Source: JAWKWH01 sp040830725
GTDB lineage: Bacteria > Pseudomonadota > Alphaproteobacteria > Rhizobiales > Rhizobiaceae
Assembly: GCA_040830725.1 (NCBI GenBank)
Contig: JBFOMG010000011.1
Coordinates: 1-64,000 of the forward strand
Length of the DNA: 64,000 nt
Reading direction: 5' to 3'
A program made the position numbers and the translations under genes. This document shows, one piece after another, positions 52,593-60,737 of this stretch. The stretch's first letter is position 1, and the number at the start of each line of letters is the position of its first letter. The notes under the pieces are model-generated. The model saw only the letters and a list, made by a program, of their open reading frames with translations, did not search any database and had not been told where the DNA came from.

Positions 52593-54194
52593 ATGTCTGA
52601 CAAGGGCTACGACTATGTGATCGTCGGTGGAGGTTCGGCCGGCTGTGTCCTGGCAAACCGCCTGAGTGAGAATCCCGATATTCGCGTTTTGCTGCTGGAG
52701 GCCGGTGGCAAGGATTGGCACCCGCTCATTCACATGCCGGTGGGCTTTGCCAAGATGACGGATGGCCCCCAAACCTGGGGAATGACCACCGCGCCGCAAA
52801 AACACGCCAACAACCGCGAAATTCCTTATGCCCAGGCACGGGTGATCGGCGGCGGCAGCTCGATCAACGCCGAAGTTTTCACCCGCGGCAATCCTGTCGA
52901 CTACGACCGATGGGCCGAACAGGAGGGATGCGAAGGCTGGTCGTTCGCAGACATCCAGAAATACTTCATTCGCTCCGAGGGCAACACGCTCCTGTCCGGC
53001 GACTGGCACGGAACGGACGGGCCATTGGGCGTTTCCAACATTCCCGATCCGCAAAAAATGACCCGTGCCTTTGTGCAATCCTGTCAGGAGTTCGGCATCC
53101 CCTATTCACCGGATTTCAACGGATCCGAACAGGCCGGCTGCGGCGTCTACCAGACCACGACCCTCAACAATCGACGCTGTTCTGCGGCAGTCGGCTATCT
53201 CAAGCCCGTGTTGGGCCGTTCCAATCTGACCGTGGAAACCGGGTGCATGGTCAAGCGCATCGTGTTTGCCGGCAATCGCGCCACAGGCGTGGAATACGCC
53301 CGCGGCAATCAGCACAAGACCGTGCAGGCCGACAGCGAGATCATCGTCACATCGGGCGCCGTTGGCACGCCAAAACTGATGATGTTGTCCGGCATCGGCC
53401 CCGCGGCGCACCTGGGCGAACACGGTATCGAGGTCGTGCACGATCTGCCGGGGGTCGGTGAAAACCTCAATGATCATTTCGGCATCGACATCGTCGCCGA
53501 ACTGACCGGCCATTACAGTCTCGACAAATACAATAAATGGCACTGGGCCGCCTGGGCCGGAGCTCAGTATTATTTGTTCAACTCCGGCCCGGTGACCTCA
53601 AACGTCGTCGAAGGCGGTGTGTTCTGGTTCGCCGACAAGTCGAGGCCGGTTCCTGATCTGCAGTTCCATTTCCTTGCCGGAGCGGGAGCCGAAGCCGGCG
53701 TGCCAAGCGTGCCGAAAGGGTCTTCAGGCATCACACTCAATTCCTATACCCTCCGCCCGAAAAGCCGCGGTACGGTGCGGCTGCGTTCAAGTGACCCGGC
53801 CGATTTGCCGGTGGTCGATCCGAATTTTCTCGCTGAACCCGACGATCTGAAAACCTCGGTGGAGGGGGTCAAGATCAGCCGCGAAATCTTTTCGCAGCCG
53901 AGCCTGCAGAAATATATCCGGCAGATCCGGTTTCCCGATGATGATGTGAAAACGCAAAAAGAGTTCGAAGAGTACGCGCGCCAGTATGGCCGCACATCCT
54001 ACCATCCCACCTGCACCTGCAAGATGGGCACCGACGAAATGGCTGTCGTCGATCCGCAATTGAGGGTTCACGGCCTTGAAGGCATCCGCATTTGCGACAG
54101 TTCCATCATGCCGAGCCTGATCGGCTCAAACACCAATGCGCCGACCATCATGATCGCCGAAAAGGCAAGCGACATGATCAGGGGTAATCAATAG
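52593..54194 (+). CDS. GMC-family FAD oxidoreductase (choline dehydrogenase-like)
   Basis: The 533-residue flavoenzyme begins with DYVIVGGGSAGCVLANRL (FAD-binding), and has QARVIGGGSSINAEVFTRG, GAVGTPKLMMLSGIG, the catalytic His region SYHPTCTCKMG and GSNTNAPTIMIAEKA. Members oxidise primary or secondary alcohols, including sugars and polyols, and pass electrons to oxygen or a quinone. The ATG follows element B by one base; the ribosome-binding sequence, TGGAAACGCTCTAA, therefore lies in the element end. Confidence 0.94.
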   Translation: MSDKGYDYVIVGGGSAGCVLANRLSENPDIRVLLLEAGGKDWHPLIHMPVGFAKMTDGPQTWGMTTAPQKHANNREIPYAQARVIGGGSSINAEVFTRGNPVDYDRWAEQEGCEGWSFADIQKYFIRSEGNTLLSGDWHGTDGPLGVSNIPDPQKMTRAFVQSCQEFGIPYSPDFNGSEQAGCGVYQTTTLNNRRCSAAVGYLKPVLGRSNLTVETGCMVKRIVFAGNRATGVEYARGNQHKTVQADSEIIVTSGAVGTPKLMMLSGIGPAAHLGEHGIEVVHDLPGVGENLNDHFGIDIVAELTGHYSLDKYNKWHWAAWAGAQYYLFNSGPVTSNVVEGGVFWFADKSRPVPDLQFHFLAGAGAEAGVPSVPKGSSGITLNSYTLRPKSRGTVRLRSSDPADLPVVDPNFLAEPDDLKTSVEGVKISREIFSQPSLQKYIRQIRFPDDDVKTQKEFEEYARQYGRTSYHPTCTCKMGTDEMAVVDPQLRVHGLEGIRICDSSIMPSLIGSNTNAPTIMIAEKASDMIRGNQ

Positions 54195-54214
54195 CCATCT
54201 GTTTGAAATGTCGC

Positions 54215-54264
54215 CTCCCGAAAAAATGGGGCCGCTGATCTTCTATCAACGACCCCAACGGGAG
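54215..54264. terminator. inverted repeat between convergent genes, possible bidirectional terminator
   Basis: CTCCCG at 54215-54220 pairs with CGGGAG at 54259-54264. Inside, TGGGG pairs with CCCCA and TGAT with ATCA. A's follow CTCCCG and follow CGGGAG, so the minus strand reads TTTT before the stem and TTTTTT inside it. It lies between the ends of the GMC and aldo/keto reductase genes. Confidence 0.4.
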
Positions 54265-54288
54265 AAAACCGTAATTCGCGGCCAAATC

Positions 54289-55107
54289 TCAATCCCAATC
54301 CGGCGCCCACGGCACCAGGTCTTCCGTGACGATGCGGTAACCGGTCTTGGTTTTTTCCTCGATCCGCGCCATGTCGACATTCGACAAGGTGAAATCCATG
54401 ATCTCGAAATTGGCGCGGATGTTTTCCGGCTTGGTCGACATCGTGTTGACGCTGACCCCTTTCTGGATGATCCAGCGAAGCACCACCTGGGCAGCCGTCT
54501 TGCCGTAGGCTTCGCCGATTTCGGCAAATTCCGGATGTTTGAAGACTTCGCCACGGGCCACCGACGAATAGGATGAAAGCGGGATGCCGGCTTCATTGGC
54601 ACCGGCGATGAGCCGGTCCTGATTGAGCAGCGGATGGAATTCCACCTGGTTGGTGACGATCGGAGCGTCAACAATTTTGACGGCTTCCTTCATCATCGCA
54701 ACCGTGTAGTTTGAAACGCCGATGTTCTTTGCCAGTCCGCGCTTGTGCGCATCTTCCAGCAGACGCAACGACGGTGCGATGTCGCCGCCGATCGGCGGCC
54801 AGTGCAACAGCAAGACATCGACGACATCGATCTGAAGCGCCTTCAGGCTCTGTTCCACCGATGCAATGAACTTGTCCTCGCCGAAATTGTCGGGATGAAC
54901 CTTTGTGGTGATGCACAGTTCATCGCGTGCCACACCGGAGGCCTTCAGGGCTTCGCCGGTTTCCGCCTCATTTTCATACATCTGTGCCGTATCAAAAGCG
55001 CGATAGCCGATTTCTGCCGCCGCAAGAATCGCGTTGCGTGCCACGTCTCCCGTCAACGGAAATGTCCCAAATGCACGCTGGTGGGTTTTCTGATAATAGA
55101 TGTTCAT
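54289..55107 (-). CDS. aldo/keto reductase
   Basis: The 272-residue protein has the family order: a TFPLTGDV start, AFDTAQMYENEAETGEAL with catalytic Asp and Tyr, the Lys in CITTKVHPDN, LLLHWPP with the active-site His, GVSNYTV and NQVEFHPLL. It is a monomeric NADPH-dependent carbonyl reductase or alcohol dehydrogenase of the prostaglandin-synthase/2,5-diketogluconate reductase branch. It is a single-gene unit with a palindromic operator 30 bases before its ATG. Confidence 0.93.
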   Translation of the reverse strand: MNIYYQKTHQRAFGTFPLTGDVARNAILAAAEIGYRAFDTAQMYENEAETGEALKASGVARDELCITTKVHPDNFGEDKFIASVEQSLKALQIDVVDVLLLHWPPIGGDIAPSLRLLEDAHKRGLAKNIGVSNYTVAMMKEAVKIVDAPIVTNQVEFHPLLNQDRLIAGANEAGIPLSSYSSVARGEVFKHPEFAEIGEAYGKTAAQVVLRWIIQKGVSVNTMSTKPENIRANFEIMDFTLSNVDMARIEEKTKTGYRIVTEDLVPWAPDWD

Positions 55108-55136
55108 CGCATGTCCCTTTGAAGCCTGCCGCGTTT

Positions 55137-55152
55137 ATAACTAATTAGTTAC
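55137..55152. promoter_or_regulatory. palindromic operator upstream of the first aldo/keto reductase
   Basis: ATAACTAATTAGTTAC: one mismatch from the perfect palindrome GTAACTAATTAGTTAC. It ends 30 bases from the reductase ATG on the minus strand. Flanking bases TTT and TTAAA are shared with the copy at 55236-55251. Confidence 0.75.
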
Positions 55153-55235
55153 TTAAACGGAAGCCTTTTTGATACGCTTTCTTGCAGAAAGGCACATAAA
55201 CGCTTGATTCGTGGCGATTTCGGGGGCATATTTAT

Positions 55236-55251
55236 ATAACTAATTAGTTAC
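55236..55251. promoter_or_regulatory. palindromic operator upstream of the CoA-transferase operon
   Basis: ATAACTAATTAGTTAC, identical to the copy at 55137-55152. It lies 35 bases before the GTG of the CoA-transferase gene, where a repressor would block transcription. Confidence 0.75.
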
Positions 55252-55286
55252 TTAAATGCAGCTATCCGGTTGGCAGGGATGATCAC

Positions 55287-56858
55287 GTGACGAAACAAAC
55301 AACAGCAGCGGAAGCGGTCGCGTTGATTTCCGACAATGCCGTGGTCGCAGTCAATTCTTCAAGTGGGCTTTGTTGTCCTGATGCAATTCTGCAGGCCTTG
55401 GGAGAACGGTTCGATCACTCCGGCGCGCCGAAAAACCTGACAACCATTCACCCGATTGCCGCCGGCGATTTCTTCGGCACCAAGGGTATCGATCATATTG
55501 CCAAACCGGGCTGCCTTGGCCGCATCATCGGCGGCTCCTATCCCTCAGGTCCGTCGAATGCCGAACCCCCTCTGGTCTGGCAGATGATCACGGCCAACCA
55601 GATCCCTGCCTATAACATCCCGTCGGGCATCATATTCGACATGCTGCGCGAGGCAGCCGGTCATCGACCCGGCGTGCTCACCAAGGTGGGCATGGGAACC
55701 TTCGTTGACCCGGACCAGGAAGGCTGCGCCATGAACGAGGCAGCCAGCGGCGAACCGATTGTCAGCCGCCGGGAATTTGAGGGTGAGGACTGGCTCTACT
55801 TTTCCGCCCTGAAACCGGATTTCGCCATCATCCGTGCAACGACCGGCGACGAGCGTGGCAATCTGAGTTTCGAATCCGAGGGCGCCTATCTGGGTGCAAT
55901 GGAAATGGCGCTCGCCACCCACAATACCGGCGGCAAGGTCATCGCCCAGGTTCGACGTGTGGCCAAAGCCGGATCCATTCGTCCCCACGACGTTCACGTC
56001 CCGGGAATCCTGGTCGACTGCGTCGTCGAGGCTCCCGACATGCTGCAGACCACCGCAACACCCTACGATCCGGCGATTTCCGGTGAATTGATCAGGCCGT
56101 TGGAGAGCTTCAGTATCCCCGAGTTCGGCATTGGAAAGGTGATTGCCCGGCGGGTCGCCCAGGAACTGAGGCGAGGCTGGTCGGTCAATATCGGTTTTGG
56201 AATTTCCGCCAATGTGCCACGAATCTTCCTGGAAGAAGGCCAGCATGGCGCCGTGACCTGGGTCATCGAACAGGGTGCGGTTGGCGGTATTCCGCTTCTC
56301 GATTTCAAATTCGGCTGCTCGGCAAATGCCGAAGCCTTCGTCGCCTCGCCACACCAGTTCTCCTATTTTCAGGCCGGCGGATTTGACGCCTCGCTACTGT
56401 CGTTCCTCGAAATCGGCGCCGACGGCTCGGTCAATGTTTCCCGCCTCGCCGCAACCCCGCACCGTACCGCCGGTGCCGGCGGTTTTGTGGATATCACGAC
56501 CCGTGCCCATCGCATTGTTTTTTCAGGCAATTTCAACGCCGGAGCGAAAATGCGCATCGAGGACGGCAAGCTGGTCATTGACCGCGAAGGCAAGATCGCC
56601 AAGATCGTCCCTGAAGTGGATCAGGTGTCGTTCTCCGGCTCACGGGCGGTCGCCGAAGGAAGGCAAGCAACCTATATTACCGAAAGGTGCGTGATGCAGC
56701 TGACTGCAGACGGATTGGTCGTTACCGAAATCGCGCCTGGCATCGATCTCAAACGCGATGTTCTCGATCAGGCCGGAACGCCACTGATCGTCGCAAATGA
56801 TCTGCGCGAGATGGATGCGCGATTATTTCAGCCCCAACCGATTGGCCTCACCCCGTGA
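55287..56858 (+). CDS. acyl-CoA:acetate/3-ketoacid CoA-transferase
   Basis: The 523-residue protein has both CoA-transferase halves fused, as in YdiF/propionate CoA-transferase. It shows GGSYPSGPSN, VGMGTFVDPDQEG, a second half with VNIGFGISANVP, and WVIEQGAVGGIPL with the catalytic Glu. It would transfer CoA from acetyl- or succinyl-CoA to the carboxylic acid of the pathway. The start is GTG at 55287, with AGGGA upstream. It leads an operon with an enoyl-CoA hydratase and a Dabb protein. Confidence 0.93.
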   Translation: MTKQTTAAEAVALISDNAVVAVNSSSGLCCPDAILQALGERFDHSGAPKNLTTIHPIAAGDFFGTKGIDHIAKPGCLGRIIGGSYPSGPSNAEPPLVWQMITANQIPAYNIPSGIIFDMLREAAGHRPGVLTKVGMGTFVDPDQEGCAMNEAASGEPIVSRREFEGEDWLYFSALKPDFAIIRATTGDERGNLSFESEGAYLGAMEMALATHNTGGKVIAQVRRVAKAGSIRPHDVHVPGILVDCVVEAPDMLQTTATPYDPAISGELIRPLESFSIPEFGIGKVIARRVAQELRRGWSVNIGFGISANVPRIFLEEGQHGAVTWVIEQGAVGGIPLLDFKFGCSANAEAFVASPHQFSYFQAGGFDASLLSFLEIGADGSVNVSRLAATPHRTAGAGGFVDITTRAHRIVFSGNFNAGAKMRIEDGKLVIDREGKIAKIVPEVDQVSFSGSRAVAEGRQATYITERCVMQLTADGLVVTEIAPGIDLKRDVLDQAGTPLIVANDLREMDARLFQPQPIGLTP

Positions 56859-57628
56859 ATGCCGAAGCGTCCATTCTGCTGCACGCCGAAAATCGTGTGG
56901 CCCATTTGCGGCTCAACCGGCCCGACAAGCTGAATGCGCTCGATGCGCCAATGATCGCCGAATTGGCTCGCCTCTGCCTCGAAATCGAGCATCGCCAGGA
57001 CATTGACGTCGTCATTCTGTCCGGCAACGGAAAAGCGTTTTGCGCCGGCGGCGATATTGAGGCCTGGAGCAGCATCAGCCCCGAAGCTTTCGGCCGTCAC
57101 TGGGTGCGCGATGGCCACGCAGCATTCGACGCTTTGGCACGGCTGCGTCAGCCGGTTATCGCGGTCATCGACGGACATGCGCTCGGCGGAGGTCTGGAAG
57201 TCGCCGCATGCGCCGATTACCGTATCGCAGAGGAACATGTGAAATTCGGTCAGCCGGAGAGCGGTCTCGGCATTATTCCAGGCTGGTCCGGCACACAGCG
57301 CGCCAGCCGCCGCTTTGGCTCTCAGATTGTCCGGCGCATGGCGCTGTTCGGCGAGGTTTTCACTTCCGAGCAGGCATTGGCGCTGGGGATCGTCGACCGT
57401 CTGGTGCCGACCGGTGACGGCCTGGCTGCGGCGGACGATCTGGTAAAAATTGTTCTCGGCCGCGGCGCCCGCGCCACCGAGTTGGCCAAGATGATGATCA
57501 ATGCCGCGGAGGGCGAGGAACGCGAGCGGGTGATCGAATCCATTGCCGGTGCACTTGCCGCCGGTTCACCGGAACTGGCCGAAGGAATATCTGCGTTCCG
57601 GGCCAGGAAATCAGCAAGGAAAAAGTAA
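56855..57628 (+). CDS. enoyl-CoA hydratase/isomerase family protein
   Basis: The 257-residue crotonase-fold protein has the oxyanion-hole sequences GKAFCAGGDIEAWSS and GHALGGGLEVAACADYRIA, and GQPESGLGIIPGWSGTQR with the catalytic glutamate region. It would hydrate or isomerise an enoyl-CoA. The GTG start overlaps the CoA-transferase stop (GTGA), so the two are translationally coupled. Confidence 0.94.
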   Translation: MNAEASILLHAENRVAHLRLNRPDKLNALDAPMIAELARLCLEIEHRQDIDVVILSGNGKAFCAGGDIEAWSSISPEAFGRHWVRDGHAAFDALARLRQPVIAVIDGHALGGGLEVAACADYRIAEEHVKFGQPESGLGIIPGWSGTQRASRRFGSQIVRRMALFGEVFTSEQALALGIVDRLVPTGDGLAAADDLVKIVLGRGARATELAKMMINAAEGEERERVIESIAGALAAGSPELAEGISAFRARKSARKK

Positions 57629-57634
57629 GGACAC

Positions 57635-57949
57635 ATGATGATCCGCCATCTGGTAGCGCTTCGGTTCAAGGCCGGTACTTCTCGAGCGACCAAACAGGCT
57701 ATCTATGACGACCTGGCCGGACTTTCAGATCACATAGACGGTATCATCGACTTCCAGTCGCGAGATAATGTCAGCGTTGAGGACCCGTTGGTCAGGAATT
57801 ACCGCGACCTCTTCTGGTTCGACTTTCGCGACACCGATACCCGCGACCGCTATCTCGTTGACGAAGTGCATCAGTCAATCGGCGCCCGCATTGTCGCCGA
57901 GACGGAAGGCGGCGCCGACGGCGTATTTGTGTTCGATTTTGAGGTGTGA
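57635..57949 (+). CDS. Dabb (stress-responsive A/B barrel) domain protein
   Basis: The 104-residue protein is a single alpha/beta-barrel unit beginning MMIRHLVALRFKAGTS, with a helical segment and ending GVFVFDFEV, as in Dabb proteins. Relatives are small dimeric enzymes or carriers without cofactors, for example in polyketide cyclisation. It starts six bases after the hydratase stop. Its catalytic role here is unknown. Confidence 0.85.
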   Translation: MMIRHLVALRFKAGTSRATKQAIYDDLAGLSDHIDGIIDFQSRDNVSVEDPLVRNYRDLFWFDFRDTDTRDRYLVDEVHQSIGARIVAETEGGADGVFVFDFEV

Positions 57950-57992
57950 GCGGGCCTGGCCGTAAAGTGTTTTGACTTGGCGGTGATGGCCC

Positions 57993-58445
57993 TTACCGGT
58001 AGACCATCAGCAGGTTCTCGCCCTTCTGCACACACTCACCGCGCTGATTGACCGCTTCAAACTCAAGCCGGAGAATTCCCCGGCTTTTATCTTCAATCTC
58101 GCGTTTTTCGGCGACAACGATTTTGGCGGATACCTCGTCACCCGCAATCACCGGCGCCCTGAACGACCAGTTCCAGCCAAGCGATGCCTGCGCCTTGAAC
58201 TGGGCCGGTGCCTGATTTTTCAGCCCGTCGACCAGTGACAGTACCAGCAGGCCATGCGCCACCCGCGCGTCAAAGCCGTGCGCGGCCGCCGCGTCGTCGC
58301 TCATGTGAATCTCGAACCGGTCGCCAGTCAGATCCGCAAACGTGTCGATAGCCTCCGCTGAAACGATTGTTGATGCTGTCTCAATACAGTCGCCAACCGA
58401 CAGGTCGTCAAAGCCGTAACGGCCGGGAGGGATGGCACTGTTCAT
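57993..58445 (-). CDS. MaoC-like dehydratase
   Basis: The 150-residue hot-dog protein has the hydratase-type pattern DRFEIHMSDDAAAAHGF and ARVAHGLLVLSLVDGL with the active-site Asp/His region. Such proteins hydrate 2-enoyl-CoAs. Its ATG overlaps the stop of the second aldo/keto reductase gene (ATGA), so they form a two-gene operon. Together with the crotonase it gives the locus two possible enoyl-CoA hydratases of different folds. Confidence 0.9.
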   Translation of the reverse strand: MNSAIPPGRYGFDDLSVGDCIETASTIVSAEAIDTFADLTGDRFEIHMSDDAAAAHGFDARVAHGLLVLSLVDGLKNQAPAQFKAQASLGWNWSFRAPVIAGDEVSAKIVVAEKREIEDKSRGILRLEFEAVNQRGECVQKGENLLMVYR

Positions 58446-59458
58446 TGTGGCGTCGGTGCATCCTCGCGAAGCAGGCCCTTGGATTTCAGCTCCGCCCAGA
58501 AATCAGAAGGGATTGGGTGACTGAACCATTCAAGGTTCTGCTCCAGCTGCTGCACGGTTCGGGTGCCGGCCATGAAGGTCGGAACTGCCGGATGCGCGAC
58601 GACGAATTGCAGTGCGGCCGCCGGCAGCGGCACATTGTGGTCACGGCAAACCGCCTCGATGTTTCGGACCTTCTCCATGATGTCAGCCGGTGCCGGGGCA
58701 TAGTTGTATTTGGCCCCTTCCACGGCGCCAGTCGCCAGAATTCCCGAGTTGAAACCACCGCCGACAACCACCGCAGCTCCGCGTTCCTCGCAAAGCGGTA
58801 AAAACTTGTCGAGCGAATCCTGCTCCAGAAGCGTGTAACGGCCCGCAAGCAGGAAGCAGTCGAAATCGCGCTGTTCAAGCGCTGCATGGCAGACCTCCCA
58901 TTCGTTGACCCCTACGCCGATCGCCTTGACCGTGCCCTCATTGCGCAACTGTTCAAGCGCCTTCCAGGCGCCGTCCATGGCCTGCTTGAAAACCTCCGGC
59001 TGCTCATCCCCGCGGGTGAAGACGTCGATATCGTGGATGAAACAGATGTCCATCCGTTCCAGATTGAGCCGCTGCAGCGAATCCTCGAACGACCGCATCG
59101 TGCCGTCATAGGAATAGTCGAAATGCATGGTAAACCGGCCAGCATTGGTCCAGGGCTCGAATGCGATGTCCTGTTTGCGCGCAGGTTTCAAAATGCGGCC
59201 AACCTTTGAAGACAGCACAAAATCGTCGCGTTCCTTCCAGCGCAGGGAATAGCCGGTCCGCAGCTCGCTCAGTCCATGCCCATACATGGGCGCGGTATCG
59301 AAATAGCGGACACCGCGATCCCAGGATTTCTGGATCATGGCATCAGAGGTCTCTTCATCAATCTCCCTGAAGATATTGCCGATCGGTGCGGTGCCGAAAC
59401 CAAAGGCGGTGACATCAAGATCCACTCGCCCGAACTTGTTTTTTGCATCAGGATTCAT
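58442..59458 (-). CDS. aldo/keto reductase (D-threo-aldose 1-dehydrogenase/pyridoxal 4-dehydrogenase-like)
   Basis: The 338-residue protein has FGFGTAPIGNIFREIDEETS, YFDTAPMYGHGLSELRTG with catalytic Asp and Tyr, SSKVGRILKP with the Lys and FIHDIDVFTRG with the His. This pattern fits the branch holding L-fucose/D-threo-aldose 1-dehydrogenase and AKR-type pyridoxal 4-dehydrogenase, which oxidise cyclic hemiacetals to lactones. ATG at 59458 follows GGAGAGG; the longer start at 59542 would overlap the operator region. An operator lies 17 bases upstream. Confidence 0.92.
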   Translation of the reverse strand: MNPDAKNKFGRVDLDVTAFGFGTAPIGNIFREIDEETSDAMIQKSWDRGVRYFDTAPMYGHGLSELRTGYSLRWKERDDFVLSSKVGRILKPARKQDIAFEPWTNAGRFTMHFDYSYDGTMRSFEDSLQRLNLERMDICFIHDIDVFTRGDEQPEVFKQAMDGAWKALEQLRNEGTVKAIGVGVNEWEVCHAALEQRDFDCFLLAGRYTLLEQDSLDKFLPLCEERGAAVVVGGGFNSGILATGAVEGAKYNYAPAPADIMEKVRNIEAVCRDHNVPLPAAALQFVVAHPAVPTFMAGTRTVQQLEQNLEWFSHPIPSDFWAELKSKGLLREDAPTPQ

Positions 59459-59474
59459 ATCGACCTCTCCATAA

Positions 59475-59490
59475 GTAACTAAATGGTTAT
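59475..59490. promoter_or_regulatory. palindromic operator upstream of the second aldo/keto reductase
   Basis: GTAACTAAATGGTTAT: 13 of 16 bases match the consensus GTAACTAATTAGTTAC. It lies 17 bases before the reductase ATG on the minus strand. Confidence 0.65.
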
Positions 59491-59560
59491 ATAACTCAAC
59501 CTGAAACGCACCGCAAGACGGATAACGACACTTGACGCACATCCACAGGGTTCGTTATAA

Positions 59561-59576
59561 GTAACCAATTAGTTAC
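59561..59576. promoter_or_regulatory. palindromic operator upstream of the acyl-CoA dehydrogenase operon
   Basis: GTAACCAATTAGTTAC: 15 of 16 bases match the consensus, only 16 bases before the acyl-CoA dehydrogenase ATG. Confidence 0.7.
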
Positions 59577-59591
59577 AAATGGCGAGAATTC

Positions 59592-60737
59592 ATGTATCTC
59601 AACGACACACACCAGCAGGTCAGGGACATGGCGCGCAGCTTTGCTGACGATGTCATCCGGCCCGTGGCGGAAGAACTGGATCGCGACGAACGATTCCCCG
59701 GTGAGATTTACGACCAGATGGGCGAATTGGGCCTGTTCGGCATCGGCGTTCCCGAAGCAATGGGCGGACCGGGCTTCGATACCCTCACCTACGCCCTGGT
59801 GATGGAGGAACTGTCGCGCGGCTATTCCTCGGTTGCCGATCAATGCGGTCTCGTCGAACTGATCTCCACCCTGCTGGTCCGCCACGGAACCGACGAGCAG
59901 CGGCAGAAATGGCTTGCTGGCGTGACTTCCGCCAAGACCAGGGCTGCCTATTGCATCACCGAGCCGGAAGCGGGCACCGATGTATCCGGGATCCGCACCG
60001 AAGCGGTTCGCGACGGCGATGGCTGGGTCCTGAACGGTGGCAAAATATGGATCCATAATGCGCCCGTCGCCGACGTCGGCTTTGTGCTTGCGCGGACAGA
60101 CCGGGAGGCTGGAAATCGCGGCATGTCGATATTCATCGTCGACCTGCACGCAGCCGGGGTCGAACGCGGACCCAAGGAACACAAGATGGGCCAGCGCGCC
60201 AGCCAGGTCGGCGCATTGAATTTCTCCGACGTGCGCCTGCCTGCAGATGCGCTGCTCGGTGAGGAAAATCGCGGATTCCACATGATGATGAGCGTCCTGG
60301 ACAAGGGGCGCGTCGGCATCGCCTCGCTTGCCGTCGGCATTGCCCAGGCAGGGCTGGAAGCTGCGGTCGACTATGCGCAACAGCGCAAACAGTTCAAACA
60401 GGCCATTGTCGAGTTCCAGGGCGTGCAGTGGCTGCTCGCCGACATGGCCAAGGATATCGAGGCGGCCCGTCTTCTGGTCCATTCGGCGGCCAGCAAAATC
60501 GACAGCGGCGTTTCCGCCACCAAGGCCTGCTCCATGGCAAAGTGCTTTGCCGGCGACATGGCCGTTGCCCGCACCGCCGACGCGGTGCAGGTGTTCGGCG
60601 GGTCCGGCTATATCCGTGGATTTGAGGTTGAACGCCTTTACCGCGATGCCAAGATCACCCAGATCTATGAAGGAACAAATCAGATCCAGCGAATGATCAT
60701 CGCGCGCGAGCTGATCAAACATGGAGCCTCGGCATGA
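59592..60737 (+). CDS. acyl-CoA dehydrogenase
   Basis: The 381-residue flavoprotein has the full family: an N-terminal helical domain, CITEPEAGTDVSGIRT and GWVLNGGKIWIHNA in the beta-domain, MGQRASQVGALNFSDVRLP, and a C-terminal FGGSGYIRGFEVERLYRDA plus ITQIYEGTNQIQRMIIARE with the catalytic-base Glu. It introduces an alpha-beta double bond into an acyl-CoA and passes electrons to ETF. It leads the last operon of the locus, overlapping the SDR gene by four bases. Confidence 0.95.
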   Translation: MYLNDTHQQVRDMARSFADDVIRPVAEELDRDERFPGEIYDQMGELGLFGIGVPEAMGGPGFDTLTYALVMEELSRGYSSVADQCGLVELISTLLVRHGTDEQRQKWLAGVTSAKTRAAYCITEPEAGTDVSGIRTEAVRDGDGWVLNGGKIWIHNAPVADVGFVLARTDREAGNRGMSIFIVDLHAAGVERGPKEHKMGQRASQVGALNFSDVRLPADALLGEENRGFHMMMSVLDKGRVGIASLAVGIAQAGLEAAVDYAQQRKQFKQAIVEFQGVQWLLADMAKDIEAARLLVHSAASKIDSGVSATKACSMAKCFAGDMAVARTADAVQVFGGSGYIRGFEVERLYRDAKITQIYEGTNQIQRMIIARELIKHGASA

